In this document: piece by piece, positions 1 to 10,354 of the stretch | Layout of the letters: each line of letters starts with the position of its first letter | How positions within the stretch are numbered: the first letter of the stretch is position 1 | NCBI RefSeq assembly: GCF_000203815.1 | Contig: NW_004457695.1 | Span: 930,001-994,000, forward strand | Direction: 5' to 3' | From: Cavenderia fasciculata | Taxonomy: Eukaryota; Evosea; Eumycetozoa; Acytosteliales; Cavenderiaceae | DNA: 64,000 bases | Made by a program: the position numbers and the translations under genes | Notes under the pieces: generated by a model | The model's input: the letters and a program-made list of their open reading frames with translations, nothing else | Database searches by the model: none | Told to the model about the DNA's origin: nothing

Positions 1-852
1 GAGATCAAGGATACCGAGGTCGACCTACTATGCGATGTTATTGGTATCTACAACATTCGCACGCTGGGACTCAACGGTGTCGGGCTGACCGACAACCAGT
101 TGATTGCAGTTGCACGCGCGCTAAGAGAGAATCATTTCAACCAGCTGGTCGACGTCTCGCTGCCGCACAATCAGTTCAGTAAGGTGGGACTAGAGTTTTT
201 GGTCAATACATTGGTCGAAACGCACCAGTTTAATCACAAGGATGATTTGATGTATAATAGGCCATACTTTTACGGCGGCGGTGTCGGTGGTGGAGGAGGA
301 GACAGCGTGCGGTCGTCAGTAGTGACTGTCAACGGGTTGGCGCAATCTCACATCTCGACAAAGACAACGGTGTCTGGTGGAGGGACTGGAGATACGACAG
401 CTGGGACATTCCAGATAAAGTCGGACAAATACAAGCTCAACCACAAACCAAAGATCAAGAATAATCTAATGACGCTTGATATATCGAGTAACAAGAAGCT
501 TGCGCTAGAGTCGCATCAGATGGTGCAGCTCATATGTAAATTGAAAATGGTGCGCACGCTCAACCTTTCCAACATGTCGTTGACGCAAGAAGGGCTGCAT
601 GACCTTGTCCAGGCACTGGGTGCGACGCTGTTTGTGCATTCGATCAACCTGTGTAACGCGGGTATCCACGCACGTGGCGCCGAGGAGTTTGCAAAACTAC
701 TGCTCGACAACCAAATGGTTTCACTCGACCTCAGCGAGAACAAACTAGGTTCAGCCGGTCTCAAAGCGATCGTTGGCGCCATCCTCTCCAATTCTTCCAT
801 CTCTAAACCTTCTTCAAACCAACCGATCGATGATAATAATGATAATTACAAC

Positions 853-898
<46 letters not shown>

Positions 899-1665
899 TT
901 CAACCAGAACAACAATTGGGATTACAAGACTACAGATATTTTACAAAATATAATACAGTGGGACATTTACGTCGACTTTATTTGCGACGTACTAATATTG
1001 GATTCGAGGAGTGTATGGTGTTGCGCAATATGATATATACGTGCAAGACGGTCGATACGATAGACTTGTCGAGCAACCAGATCAACGCAGAGTCGGTGGC
1101 GCTGATTGGCACGGCGTTGGCGCACAACACGTCCATCACCAGTCTCGACCTGTCGTTTAATATTTTGGGCGAGGGTGGGTGCAGCGAACTAGGCAAGTCG
1201 CTGGCCGCAAACACCTCGCTGCGCGAGCTATATCTTCACTGCGTGTCGATGAAGAAAGAGGGTGCCATGGCAATTGCCGACGGTGTCTTTCAGTGTCCGA
1301 CCATCTCACAACTCTACCTCTCCAACAATGACATTAAAAACCAAGGTTGCAGCGCTTTTGCGAAATGTCTTCGCGCCAATCGCTCGCTTACCTATCTCGA
1401 TCTATCTTTTAACAATATCTCTGACAAGGGTGTCACCGACGTTCACAAGGCAATCACTGAAGCATTCCAACAACACAGTATCATTCATCTGGATCTATGT
1501 GGCAATCAAATCACATCAAAATCCTACAAAAAATATTTAACCTCTATCCTACTTGGTTCATCTGGTATAGGGTTTACAAATGGTAGTAGTTGTACTAGTG
1601 GTGGTGGAACGAATGGTAGTGGTGGTGCTGGATCTGGTTCAAAAGAGAATTGTAATTTAATGTAA
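1..1665 (+). CDS. Leucine-rich repeat protein, 5' end outside window
   Basis: The frame is open from base 1, so the gene enters from the left and its start is not visible; about 554 residues are seen. The protein carries ribonuclease-inhibitor-type leucine-rich repeats of about 28 residues, with consensus pieces such as LDLSSNQI, LDLSFNIL, LYLSNNDI and LDLSFNNIS, best ordered in the C-terminal half. A glycine-rich insertion lies near base 275 and a run of about 18 Asn (bases 839-897) interrupts the repeat array. The tail is Gly/Ser rich. Such repeats form a curved protein-binding surface; no catalytic domain is visible and the N-terminal partner domain may lie upstream. Many G/C-ending codons outside the Asn run indicate a well-used coding region. 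The cellular role is unknown. Confidence 0.85.
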
Positions 1666-1805
1666 AGAGAGAGAGAGAAAGAAAGAAAGAAATCCAACAA
1701 CAATCACAAAATAATAAACTTTATTTATTTAAATTTTTTTTTTTTTTTAAAGAATATGTATTTATGTTTACATGATGAGGATTAAACAATTTAAATTAAT
1801 GCATG

Positions 1806-1923
1806 TCACATTGGCAAAGGAGGATCACCAACATCATCAAGACTAAAATTAAAAAGATCGAATTGATGATGGTAGTGATTCTCCTCTACCAATAATGAAG
1901 AGAAGAATCCTTTCCATGCAGAC
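1806..1923 (-). pseudogene. Orphan terminal exon-like fragment
   Basis: Read on the minus strand, an AG acceptor at 1924-1925 is followed by 38 codons with protein-like composition and a TGA at 1806-1808. The peptide starts SAWKGFFSSLLVEE and ends SLDDVGDPPLPM. No credible upstream exon is visible between 1940 and 2290. It may be the last exon of a deleted gene or a chance open frame. The family is not recognised. Confidence 0.3.
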
Positions 1924-2140
1924 CTGATGTGGAAATAAAAAAACAGGGCACGGAAATCTAAACAATACAGGGAGAAAGTAGATAATTATTTGTTCAAACT
2001 GTGTGTTGGCAAGATTGATTAAAATTTTTATTGTTTTGTATTTTGTGTTTGTTATTTTGTGCTTAAAATAATTAATTCAAAATAAAATAAACAAAATTAT
2101 AGAAAAACATAAGATAAAATATCTTTTTGTCTCTGTCTCC

Positions 2141-2167
2141 TGGTCGACCAAGTTCTGAGTCAGAACT
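2141..2167. promoter_or_regulatory. Two abutting palindromes, one with an AP-1/GCN4-type core
   Basis: A perfect 10-bp palindrome (TGGTCGACCA, 2141-2150) is followed directly by a 17-bp palindrome (2151-2167) with arms AGTTCTGA/TCAGAACT around a central G. The centre reads TGAGTCA, the classical bZIP (AP-1/GCN4) core. It lies 128 bp upstream of the F-box/FNIP gene start. Binding by a bZIP factor is inference. Confidence 0.45.
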
Positions 2168-2294
2168 CCAACTTCGCTTTGCTTTCAGAGTGAAAATATC
2201 TTACATGTTTGTCTATTTATTCAAGTGATCACTTGGGAGAACTATTATTATTATTATTATAGATAGATAGAGATAGAAAAGGGGGAGAAGGATA

Positions 2295-4301
2295 ATGATA
2301 GAACAACTTCCCAATACTATCATATTAAATATCATTAAATCAGTAGACAGCAATGTAGATTTAATATGTCTATTGTCAACTTGTAAAAGGTTATTCTATA
2401 ACATCATTCAACAATACAATGCTACACTACAATTCAAACATATTCAATACTTTCAAGAGGGTAGCTCACTCTTTATACAAAATGAACAATTGGTCAAGTC
2501 ATTAAAGAGTTTTCGTCTACAATCATTTAAAAGTCTATTCAACAATGCTCTATCCAATCAAATGGTAGTGTCTGATGATCAAGATAGATTACCATCATTT
2601 TGTCATTTCAACTCTTCATCCACTGCTGCTGCTGATAGACTATCACTATTTATATCAACAAACAACTTGGATGATACTATCAGAGCACCATCAACAACAA
2701 GATCTATTGACATCACCTGCCACTTAAACAGACCACTACCATCAACTCTATTTCAAGGTATAGAGAATCTTGAAAAGCTTCTCATTTCAAGTGAATACAC
2801 ATCGACAGAGAGAATAATATCTGACAAGTTGCCAGAGACTCTTAAATGCTTTTCAATCTATTACAAGTATCCATCTTGTATTGAAGGAGGAGCAGGAGGA
2901 GGAGGAGAAGACTCATTTTTTCCATTGGGAATAGAGAAAATCCATCTCACTGGAAATGATGATGTGACAACATCACTCAACTCTCTTGGTCTCGAGAAAC
3001 TTGGATCACTCGACACACTGTCTGTTGGACCGGTTGTCATCACGGAATCTCCTCCCTTGTTCATATCCTCCCCATCCCCTCCATCCATTTTACCAAGTTC
3101 ATTGACATCACTTGATCTTGGAATCAAAGGTAATATCCCATCCGACCTTTTCCAATCACTCGTCTCCCTCGAAGATTTATCAATCAACATGCATCAAAAT
3201 GGAGACGCCATGTTGAACTTGGACCTCACACATCTCCATGCCTTGAAGAATTTTTCAATGTTTACATCGTGCAGTGAATTATTCACCGATGCTACTATCA
3301 AGCTTCCTCTTTCATCGTCGCTCAAATCCATCTTTATCTCTGACTTTTACAAGTTGTCCAATCTTTCAACTCTTTTTTTCCCAACAACCTTGGAAAAACT
3401 AGATATGTATTTGGGGCCGACCGATTATGAGACGGTACAGTTACCAAAGTCTCTCACCCGAATCGCCATCTCACCTTGTCAAGTTCCAATACCCGTTGGA
3501 TTTATTCCAAGTGGAGTAAAATCATTATCAATTTCATCGTACGATTCAAGAGAGGTTGAAATATTACCAGGATCTATACCATCGTCAGTAGAGACTCTAT
3601 CGCTTATCGGATATGATGGCCCAACGACATCAGAGTATTTCCCAGACTCTATCAAACATCTGACCTGGGATAGACAGAGCACCACTCAAGCGCTCCCACC
3701 AGCATTGGAGAAATTACTTTGGGGATATGCCACCAGTATTTCAGGGGATCTCTCTTGTGCGTTGCCATCAACCATTCAACAAATTGAATACCATGGTGTC
3801 GTCCAATTCCCCCTACCTCCTTCTCTCACCAAACTAGAATGTCAATTTGATCCAACTTGTCACATTGACAATTCATACTATTCAATTTCAAAGCTCAACT
3901 ACTGTCAAAAAAAACAACAAGATGGTCCATTATTATTATTACCATCAAATCAAAGAAAACTAAAAATCAATATGGAAGGTATTGTACTTGATGACAAAGA
4001 TAATCCAAATCATATTAGCAAGTTTAGTTTTAGATTGGATCAAGTGATCAATCAAACAAATATAGAAAAATTAACAATTAATATATATGGAATGACATGG
4101 TTTAAAGCAACAATTAAAAGATTAGAAAAAGATAATTCAAGAGTATTGATTGTTGATAACAAATCTTTATTTGGTGGTATCATTAGTCAATCTAGAAATC
4201 GTTCAAACAACAATGAATATCCTCCTATTTATCTTTACAACGACAGTAAATTAAATAATATATCTTTACCATCTTGGAGTCATTCACCACTTGGAAATTA
4301 A
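2295..4301 (+). CDS. F-box / FNIP-like repeat protein
   Basis: Single-exon gene of 668 residues. The N-terminus (residues 1-45, starting MIEQLPNTIILNII) resembles an F-box, which would bind Skp1 in an SCF ubiquitin ligase. The rest is made of leucine-rich repeats of about 22-24 residues with recurring LP-x-S-[LIV]-x-x-L units (for example LPKSLTRI, IPSGVKSLSI, IPSSVETLSL, FPDSIKHL, LPPALEKL), which is the FNIP-like pattern common in dictyostelids. These would form the substrate-binding surface. The ATG at 2295 is the first in frame after a purine-rich leader. An A tract follows the stop. Dictyostelids carry large, fast-evolving families of such genes, so the specific substrate cannot be guessed. 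Confidence 0.75.
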   Translation: MIEQLPNTIILNIIKSVDSNVDLICLLSTCKRLFYNIIQQYNATLQFKHIQYFQEGSSLFIQNEQLVKSLKSFRLQSFKSLFNNALSNQMVVSDDQDRLPSFCHFNSSSTAAADRLSLFISTNNLDDTIRAPSTTRSIDITCHLNRPLPSTLFQGIENLEKLLISSEYTSTERIISDKLPETLKCFSIYYKYPSCIEGGAGGGGEDSFFPLGIEKIHLTGNDDVTTSLNSLGLEKLGSLDTLSVGPVVITESPPLFISSPSPPSILPSSLTSLDLGIKGNIPSDLFQSLVSLEDLSINMHQNGDAMLNLDLTHLHALKNFSMFTSCSELFTDATIKLPLSSSLKSIFISDFYKLSNLSTLFFPTTLEKLDMYLGPTDYETVQLPKSLTRIAISPCQVPIPVGFIPSGVKSLSISSYDSREVEILPGSIPSSVETLSLIGYDGPTTSEYFPDSIKHLTWDRQSTTQALPPALEKLLWGYATSISGDLSCALPSTIQQIEYHGVVQFPLPPSLTKLECQFDPTCHIDNSYYSISKLNYCQKKQQDGPLLLLPSNQRKLKINMEGIVLDDKDNPNHISKFSFRLDQVINQTNIEKLTINIYGMTWFKATIKRLEKDNSRVLIVDNKSLFGGIISQSRNRSNNNEYPPIYLYNDSKLNNISLPSWSHSPLGN

Positions 4302-4488
4302 ATAATTAAATAAATATTTTAGAAAAAAAAAAAAAAAAAAAAAAAATTCTTTTTGGTATCATAAAAGTTTGTTGGCTGTTTGTGGTTTTGATATTATTAA
4401 ACCCACATTCCAAAACCTTGAATATAAAAAAAAAATATATCTAAAAAAGAGACACAATTTGTTTGTATAGATCATTATCAATATAAAA

Positions 4489-5199
4489 ATGAAGATTTAT
4501 CTTTTTGTGTTTACAGTGTTATTGTTGCACTGTTCTCTGTTTGGGGTATCCTTTGCCGTATGTATTTTGAAATAAAATAAAAATACCTAGATCTCATTTC
4601 AACTTTTATACTAATTAGATACAAACACTAATCGCCCACCAATCACTCTTTATAATATTTTTTACTATTATGAATTTATAAAAGGAAATACCAACAACTC
4701 TTCATGTATTTGGTTATTCTTCCCAATACTCTGCTATCAATATATCAAGTGGAGAAGTCATTGTTAATCAACGCATACCTTTTTCTGGCTCCTGGGTTTA
4801 ATGGTGTTATGCAACCTTCAGCAGCTGGTGGTAATGAGTTTATTATCCTCGGAGGTAATTATACTAATCTTGATGGAAGTTCATATCTCCCAATCATTTG
4901 GACATATAATGTATAGGTATGTCTAAAACAACTATAATTACGATACCTTTAAAAAAAATGGTCTAATATTAATACAATTTTATCTTTTCCATACTATTTT
5001 ATCTTTTCATTTTTTTTTTGTACAAACAGAATAACTCTCTTGTTCAAAAGTCATTCATAAATAAGGAGGTCTCAGTTTCCAATTTCTGGAATACTATGAT
5101 GGCAACATATGATTCAATTGACAATATAGTTTATGTGACATCAATGTTGGCAAATTATGATTCTATATTGCTAGCATATGATTTATGTCAACATAAAGT
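4489..5199 (+). pseudogene. Broken or truncated secreted-protein gene
   Basis: An ATG at 4489 opens a clear signal peptide (MKIYLFVFTVLLLHC...) ending at a GTATGT donor at 4558. An exon from 4685 continues in phase (EIPTTLHVFGYSSQYSAI) but meets a stop near 4800, while the +1 frame carries on with similar composition (FNGVMQPSAAGGNEFIILGG) to about 4910. A third exon-like stretch, 5030-5199, ends at GTAAGT with no partner exon before the next gene. The repeated short beta-strand pattern resembles dictyostelid secreted beta-propeller-like proteins, but no family is firmly recognised. The frame change and missing 3' end suggest a host pseudogene; a one-base sequence error plus an unseen exon is the alternative. 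Confidence 0.5.
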
Positions 5200-5443
5200 G
5201 TAAGTTTGCAACCATACGATATTGTTATTGGTATTGAAGAAAAAAAACATTAGAGCATTGGTTCTATCCTAATTTAAACGTTAATTAAACAAAAAAAATA
5301 ATTAACATTACAACATTGATTGGGTTAGAAAATCCACACATTGACAATGATCGGAAAGCAGTTCATGATTTAAAAAAAACTATAAATATCATAAAAGACT
5401 ATTTAAAAGAAAAATTAAACTTTATTTTGTATTTGTGAATTGT

Positions 5444-7198
5444 TTAGAAATGAACAACGGCAGGTCTATACTTGAGCATTAAACAATTATCATTAGAGGC
5501 ACTAAAAATAAATAAATAAAAAAATAGGAAATAAAAGGTAAATAACTATAAGAATACTACTACATGATTATATATCTACTCACTTTAACAACATCGAGCC
5601 CCCCAATCCCCAGGACGACCCCCAAGAACTATAAATATAAATAAATATATATTAGTATAAAAGGTTATGAAAAGGAATTCCTTGAAACATGCTACTCAAG
5701 TGAGTAGATATATAATCAAGTATTATTTAAACTCACTTTCTAATAATCCAATAATCTTGAACTGGATTATATCCAATGACATCGATTACATGGTTGGTGT
5801 CAGTGTGAATTGGTTGGCAATTGGCAATACCAGATTTGTAGTTGGACCAGGCGGTGTCTCTGGTGGCAAGGTAGGCAGCAACAGGACCATTCTTTAACTC
5901 TTGAATAATGGCATCCTTGGTAGCTGGAATATAATTCCAAGAGGACCACTTTATATGTGGTTTGATGGGATTATCAGTGCAAGTTCCATTATCGGCGAGG
6001 TATGGTTGATCAACCTCATATTGAATACCACTTTCTAATAGACCATTGAAAACTCGCCATACAGCTCCTCCTTGACATCCATATGGCTAAAAAAATATTG
6101 GACATTATTAATATTAATAAATAAATAAATGTGATGACACATACGAAACATCCGACAGCTTGTTGTTCTGAAAGATCCAATAAATTGGGATCACCACCAT
6201 TCTTTAGGATGTAACGACTTTTTAGAGAAAAAAAACAAGAAAAAGTTAATTTAAAATTAAATATCAAATTAGATTATTATTTATACATACCTTTCGATTA
6301 CAGCTACACTTCCAAATGCCCAACATGAACCACAATTAGCTTGTCTACGAACTGGAGGAAGGATACCTTTGGTTCTCCAATCAGTTTCATTTGGATGAGG
6401 AGCAGGAGTTGGAGATGGAGTTGGAGGTACGGTAGGAGCTGGAGTAGTTGTTGGCTTTGGAGTTGTGGTTGGTGTTGGAGTGGTAGTTGGTGTTGGAGTA
6501 GTTGTTGGCTTTGGAGTGGTGGTTGGTGTTGGAGTGGTGGTTGGAGCTGGTGTTGTTGTTGGCTTTGGAGTTGTGGTTGGAGTAGGAGTAGGGGCTACAA
6601 CCTTTTGCTTGTATGGATCTACACCTGGAAGTGCACCGGCAGGGTAGTAACTACAAAGAAAAACAGTTTTCAAGAGACCACATTTAGTTGACTTTGCACA
6701 TGCAAAACTTCTACTTGCATTTGACATTGCCTAAAAAAGAAAAAAAAAAATTAATAAAATATTTCTTTTTTTTTTTTTTTAATATTTATACATTACAGCT
6801 AAATAAGGAGTACATTGTTTACCAGGAAGACAAGCTTTATTTGGCCAATCATAAGTTGGAGCAAGATCAATGACAGATTTTAAAGTTTTGTTTAAACTAA
6901 ATGAAAGTGATGAAGATGATTTCCATTCACTGTACAATCCAAACAATGCACCTGGACTTGAATCCTTTGCACATCCATCAATATGAGCTTGGATTTCAGC
7001 TTCAATTGTGGTATTCCAAGTTAATTGTTGGATGGGTGAGTTTGGTTCTGGAACAGCTTCCAATCTCCAACGTCTATGGTGATCGGCTACAATCAGTTTA
7101 TCTGATTCACTTAAAGGTGCTCCATACAATACTTGAAAGATTGAAATGAATAAAAAGATAGTCGTTAAAATCGTTGAATAATTATTATACTTGTACAT
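5444..7198 (-). CDS. Secreted CAP (SCP/PR-1) - papain (C1A) fusion protease
   Basis: Six exons fit with consistent phase: 7198-6797, 6730-6291, 6217-6145, 6086-5737, 5628-5584, 5501-5444, giving 455 residues. Residues 1-26 are a signal peptide. Residues 30-165 form a CAP domain, with the C-terminal motif LCSYYPAG. A Pro-Thr linker of repeated TPTPTT/TPKPTT units follows (about residues 180-235). The papain-type domain begins near DWRTKGILPPVRRQ; the catalytic Cys is in CGSCWAFG (about residue 270), GCQGG follows, the His is in NHVIDVIGY (about 404) and the Asn in RNSWGSSWG (about 422). No I29 propeptide is present; the CAP domain sits where it would be. The protein is probably lysosomal or secreted. 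It is divergent from a gene resembling a free I29 propeptide. Confidence 0.88.
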
Positions 7199-7664
7199 TA
7201 TTACTAAATAGAATAAATAAAATAAATAGAATAAATAAAATAAATAAATAAATAAATTTGTTGTACAACAATGATTGTAGTTTGAATAGTTGAATGGACA
7301 ACAAAAGGTGTCACCTTCTGGTTCTCGAGTATATCAACAGATATTAAAATGACGAAACAATAAGTATCTATGGGCAGATTTTCAGATTCACTTACTTAAT
7401 TAATCGTAAAAAATCTACTTGATATCTTTTGAAATCGGGCGCGCCGATTGACTTTTCGCCCAAGGAATGGCCCTTTTTGCAAGGAGGTTAAGATAACCGA
7501 TTCACTTTGGATTAATTAATTAATTAATCTCAAACACCACCTTCTATAAGCTTTTAATAGATAAAAGAAAGAACAAAGAAAGAATCACCCATCATTTTAT
7601 CGACAGGTGTTCAGTTGGACAACAACAATCGTCGTAGTTATCATTACACAAACAAACAACAACA
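7199..7664. promoter_or_regulatory. Shared divergent promoter with GC-rich near-palindrome
   Basis: This 466-bp spacer separates the 5' ends of the CAP-papain gene and the I29-like gene and probably drives both. In a strongly AT-rich setting, bases 7433-7449 hold arms AATCGG/CCGATT around GCGCG. A second GC-bearing word, TTTTCGCCC, lies at about 7453-7461. A (AATAA)n tract lies near 7210-7255. Confidence 0.5.
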
Positions 7665-8453
7665 ATGTACAAACTATTTATTTATTTATTACTTACCGTT
7701 TTGTTGGCTTTAACAGCCACCACTAGTCAAGCACAACAACCAAGCGATGGTCAACTCTACTCTGCATTTGAGAATTGGATGCAACTCTACGAAATTTCAA
7801 TCCCTGCTGATCAATTACAACAGAAATTTCAAATCTTTAAGGTAAATAAAGCTAACTTTATATTCACATTGAATTGAATGATTAATTAATACGTAACTCT
7901 TACATTTTCTTTTATATTTACTTTTACTTGCATTTTATAGGAAAATATAATTAAAATAGCAGAATTAAATTCAAATCATTCAGATGATGTAGTTGATATT
8001 GAATTGGTGTATCCAGAGGAATCAGCAACACAGTCTAGATCATTGTTGGCAATTGAAGAGGCTGAACCAACCATTTCATATCCATCGATGGACCAACCGA
8101 CCTACTCTGTCAATGAATTTAGTCAAATGACGACCGAAGAGTTCTTGTCAATGAACACTGGTTTCGATGGAACCGAGTTTGTTGCACCAGCTGCCACTCT
8201 TGCCGTCTCGACCATTGCCGCCATAGCAGCCGGTTCTGCATTCTTGGCAGGTACCGCTGTAGCCACCACCGTCATTGTCAAGAAACACTTGAATAAAAAG
8301 AAAACAGAACCAGTGGTCGAGGAAAAAGAAATTGAAATGGAAGAACAAGTACCCAAAGAAAGAAGAAAGACATTGATTGATATCTTTAGATTCCATCCAA
8401 AGAATAGTCATCAATCTATTACTGCCAGAACTCCATCTTCTACTAGTTCCTAA
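7665..8453 (+). CDS. Membrane-anchored protein with I29 (cathepsin propeptide)-like domain and no protease
   Basis: Two exons, 7665-7841 and 7941-8453, give 229 residues. A signal peptide (residues 1-24, cleavage near SQAQQ) leads into YSAFENWMQLY...KFQIFKENIIKIAELN and later YSVNEFSQMTTEEF. These match the I29 propeptide pattern (ERFNIN-like helix plus the N-x-F-[SD]-x-x-T-x-x-E-F motif). Instead of a C1A peptidase there is a hydrophobic segment (about residues 133-160) and a Lys/Glu-rich tail. The tail would be cytosolic if the segment is a single-pass anchor. Propeptides bind and block cathepsin active sites, so an inhibitor or chaperone role is plausible but inferred. The gene is head-to-head with the papain fusion gene. 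Loss of a peptidase exon is the alternative, though no remnant is seen downstream. Confidence 0.7.
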
Positions 8454-8611
8454 ATTAAATTATATTTAAATTAAATTAAAATATATTAATTATTGTTTCA
8501 AACAACAAAACAATGATCATTCACATGTATCCTGTCTACCTACCTATTTATTATTATGAAAAATAAAACAAACAAATCAGTTATTTTAATTTTCAATTAC
8601 TTAATTTAAAT

Positions 8612-10027
8612 TTATGGTTTAACATTACGAGTATTGATAATAATTGATTGTTGCTGTTTAAATTCTAATTGATTACTGTTTTGATTTGTTTTCAAGTATG
8701 TATTTATAATGTTGATGATTTCAGTATCTTTGAATCCAAGATAAACGAGTTCGATGGATGGACTGTTGGCAATTGCATCCAAGAATAGTTCCCAACTATC
8801 ACATGGACCATTTATCGATTGATTTGAAAATTCATAGTGCAAATGAATGGTTTTAAGGGATTTACTCTTTTGAATGAACCGAGTGAGTTGGATAATACAG
8901 GCTGTATCGAGTTTAATAGTGAAAAGGGTTGGTAACGAACCACTATGATTGAAAATACAGTCCAATACATCATCACACGTTTCAGAACTAATATTTAGTT
9001 CCAATGATTCCAACATTGGTGGGATTAATGCCTTTTCTTTGATTGAGAATGGAGGACTGTCACAAACATCTAGATAGAGGTCTTTGATTGGAGAAGAGGG
9101 AGACGATAAAAAGTGGATACATTCTAGTGTTGAAAGACTGTATTGAGCAACTGTATGAACCGAGTTGGCTTGTACAAAGTCATAGTATGATTGTGAACAC
9201 ATTTGTGTTGGGTCCCATACTATAAGCTCACGTATCGTTTTCGGTAATAGATGGAATGGATATGATTGGACGGCTGAATCGTATGGAGGTTGGTATTGGT
9301 ACTGTTCACCCCAACATAACTTGGTGAGAGTACTACGTGGTATACTTGAAAATATCATGTCCATGTCTAAATTGGGACAATCACCAATATCCATTGACAA
9401 TGACTCTAGACTATGACAATTCTCCAATACACTACATATATATTGACTTGTTCTCTTGTAGAATGTTATATGTAACTCTTTTAAATGATTGAATAGGTAG
9501 AGTGGTACAGCTACATTATAAATAAACATTGTAGTAAGAGTTGGAATAGGTCCTCCAACTCGAGAGAAGTGACTGACCCAATTACTTAGTTCACTCCTAC
9601 CAAAATACAATGTTGTTGTCTTTTTTATAATTGATTCTGTAAACCACTGTAAGTGACTGTCTACGTATTGTTTGTTGATGGCAGTGACTTTACTCGATGC
9701 ATCATCAATCATAAGCTTGACTTTATTGTGATGACCATCACCTTCACCAGCTGACAATAGGCATAGATCATTTTCATAGTGTTCTCTGTACTCTTCAAGT
9801 TTGATCATATTTATTTGAATACACCAACTAACAATATCATTCAATGATCTCCGAGTTGCATATCTCCAAGCTTTTGATACACCTGCAATATTATACACAT
9901 CTTTAATCTTGAATGCCTTGTATCTATCATGTCGATAATTACATAATATATAAATAATCTTTGATTCTATTATCCATGGTAATCTATTTGTAACTACTAT
10001 ATCATTATTATTATGTATCTCGAGCAT
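8612..10027 (-). CDS. F-box/LRR-like dictyostelid protein
   Basis: Single-exon gene of 471 residues starting MLEIHNNNDIVVTNRLPW. The N-terminal region contains a possible F-box-like stretch (VYNIAGVSKAWRYATRR). The remainder has weak leucine-rich repeats (for example LKELHITFY, CHSLESLSMDI, LESLELNISS, LKTIHLHYEF). This layout is typical of the large, divergent dictyostelid F-box/LRR families, which are inferred to present substrates for ubiquitination. No TM segment or catalytic motif is seen. The 3' end faces the I29-like gene across about 160 bp, so the two genes are convergent. Confidence 0.65.
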   Translation of the reverse strand: MLEIHNNNDIVVTNRLPWIIESKIIYILCNYRHDRYKAFKIKDVYNIAGVSKAWRYATRRSLNDIVSWCIQINMIKLEEYREHYENDLCLLSAGEGDGHHNKVKLMIDDASSKVTAINKQYVDSHLQWFTESIIKKTTTLYFGRSELSNWVSHFSRVGGPIPTLTTMFIYNVAVPLYLFNHLKELHITFYKRTSQYICSVLENCHSLESLSMDIGDCPNLDMDMIFSSIPRSTLTKLCWGEQYQYQPPYDSAVQSYPFHLLPKTIRELIVWDPTQMCSQSYYDFVQANSVHTVAQYSLSTLECIHFLSSPSSPIKDLYLDVCDSPPFSIKEKALIPPMLESLELNISSETCDDVLDCIFNHSGSLPTLFTIKLDTACIIQLTRFIQKSKSLKTIHLHYEFSNQSINGPCDSWELFLDAIANSPSIELVYLGFKDTEIINIINTYLKTNQNSNQLEFKQQQSIIINTRNVKP

Positions 10028-10354
10028 TATGAAATGAACAAAGTAAAAAGGTGAAGTTCATCTTTCATACTTGTTCATTTTCAAAACTACTTTTCTTTTC
10101 TTTTTTAAAAGTAATAATACTAATACTTTTTAATTTAATTTATAATAATGTACAAAATATATTACAGGTTGTTAGTTTATTTATTTACAAATATATGATT
10201 TGAAAGAAGAGGACGGAGGATGGAGGAAAATTATTTTAATTAATTAAAATTAAAATTTAAATAATATTTAAATGATGGGGGATGGATGTTTGGGTTGTTT
10301 GATTGTTTGATTGTTTGTTTGTTTGTTTGTTTGATTGGTTAGAGTTTAATTTGA
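10028..10354. other. Intergenic spacer
   Basis: The 327 bp lie between two minus-strand genes. They contain AT-rich tracts and a (GTTT)n run near 10300-10330. No coding-like frame or RNA gene is visible. Confidence 0.6.

Larger units (their letters stand above)
1666..2294. other. Intergenic region with orphan exon-like stretch and palindromes
   Basis: This AT-rich spacer lies between the LRR gene and the F-box/FNIP-like gene. It holds a coding-like stretch on the minus strand (1806-1923) and two adjacent palindromes (2141-2150 and 2151-2167), both described separately. Apart from these, only A/T tracts and an ATT repeat near 2250 are visible. Confidence 0.6.

Noticed and set aside
839-897. 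AAT repeat as a possible independent satellite
   Set aside because: It is in frame within the LRR gene and encodes polyAsn, the usual dictyostelid pattern.
6341-6691. Trp/Ser-rich and Val/Gly-rich ORFs opposite the protease linker
   Set aside because: They are antisense shadows of the Pro-Thr repeat of the CAP-papain gene.
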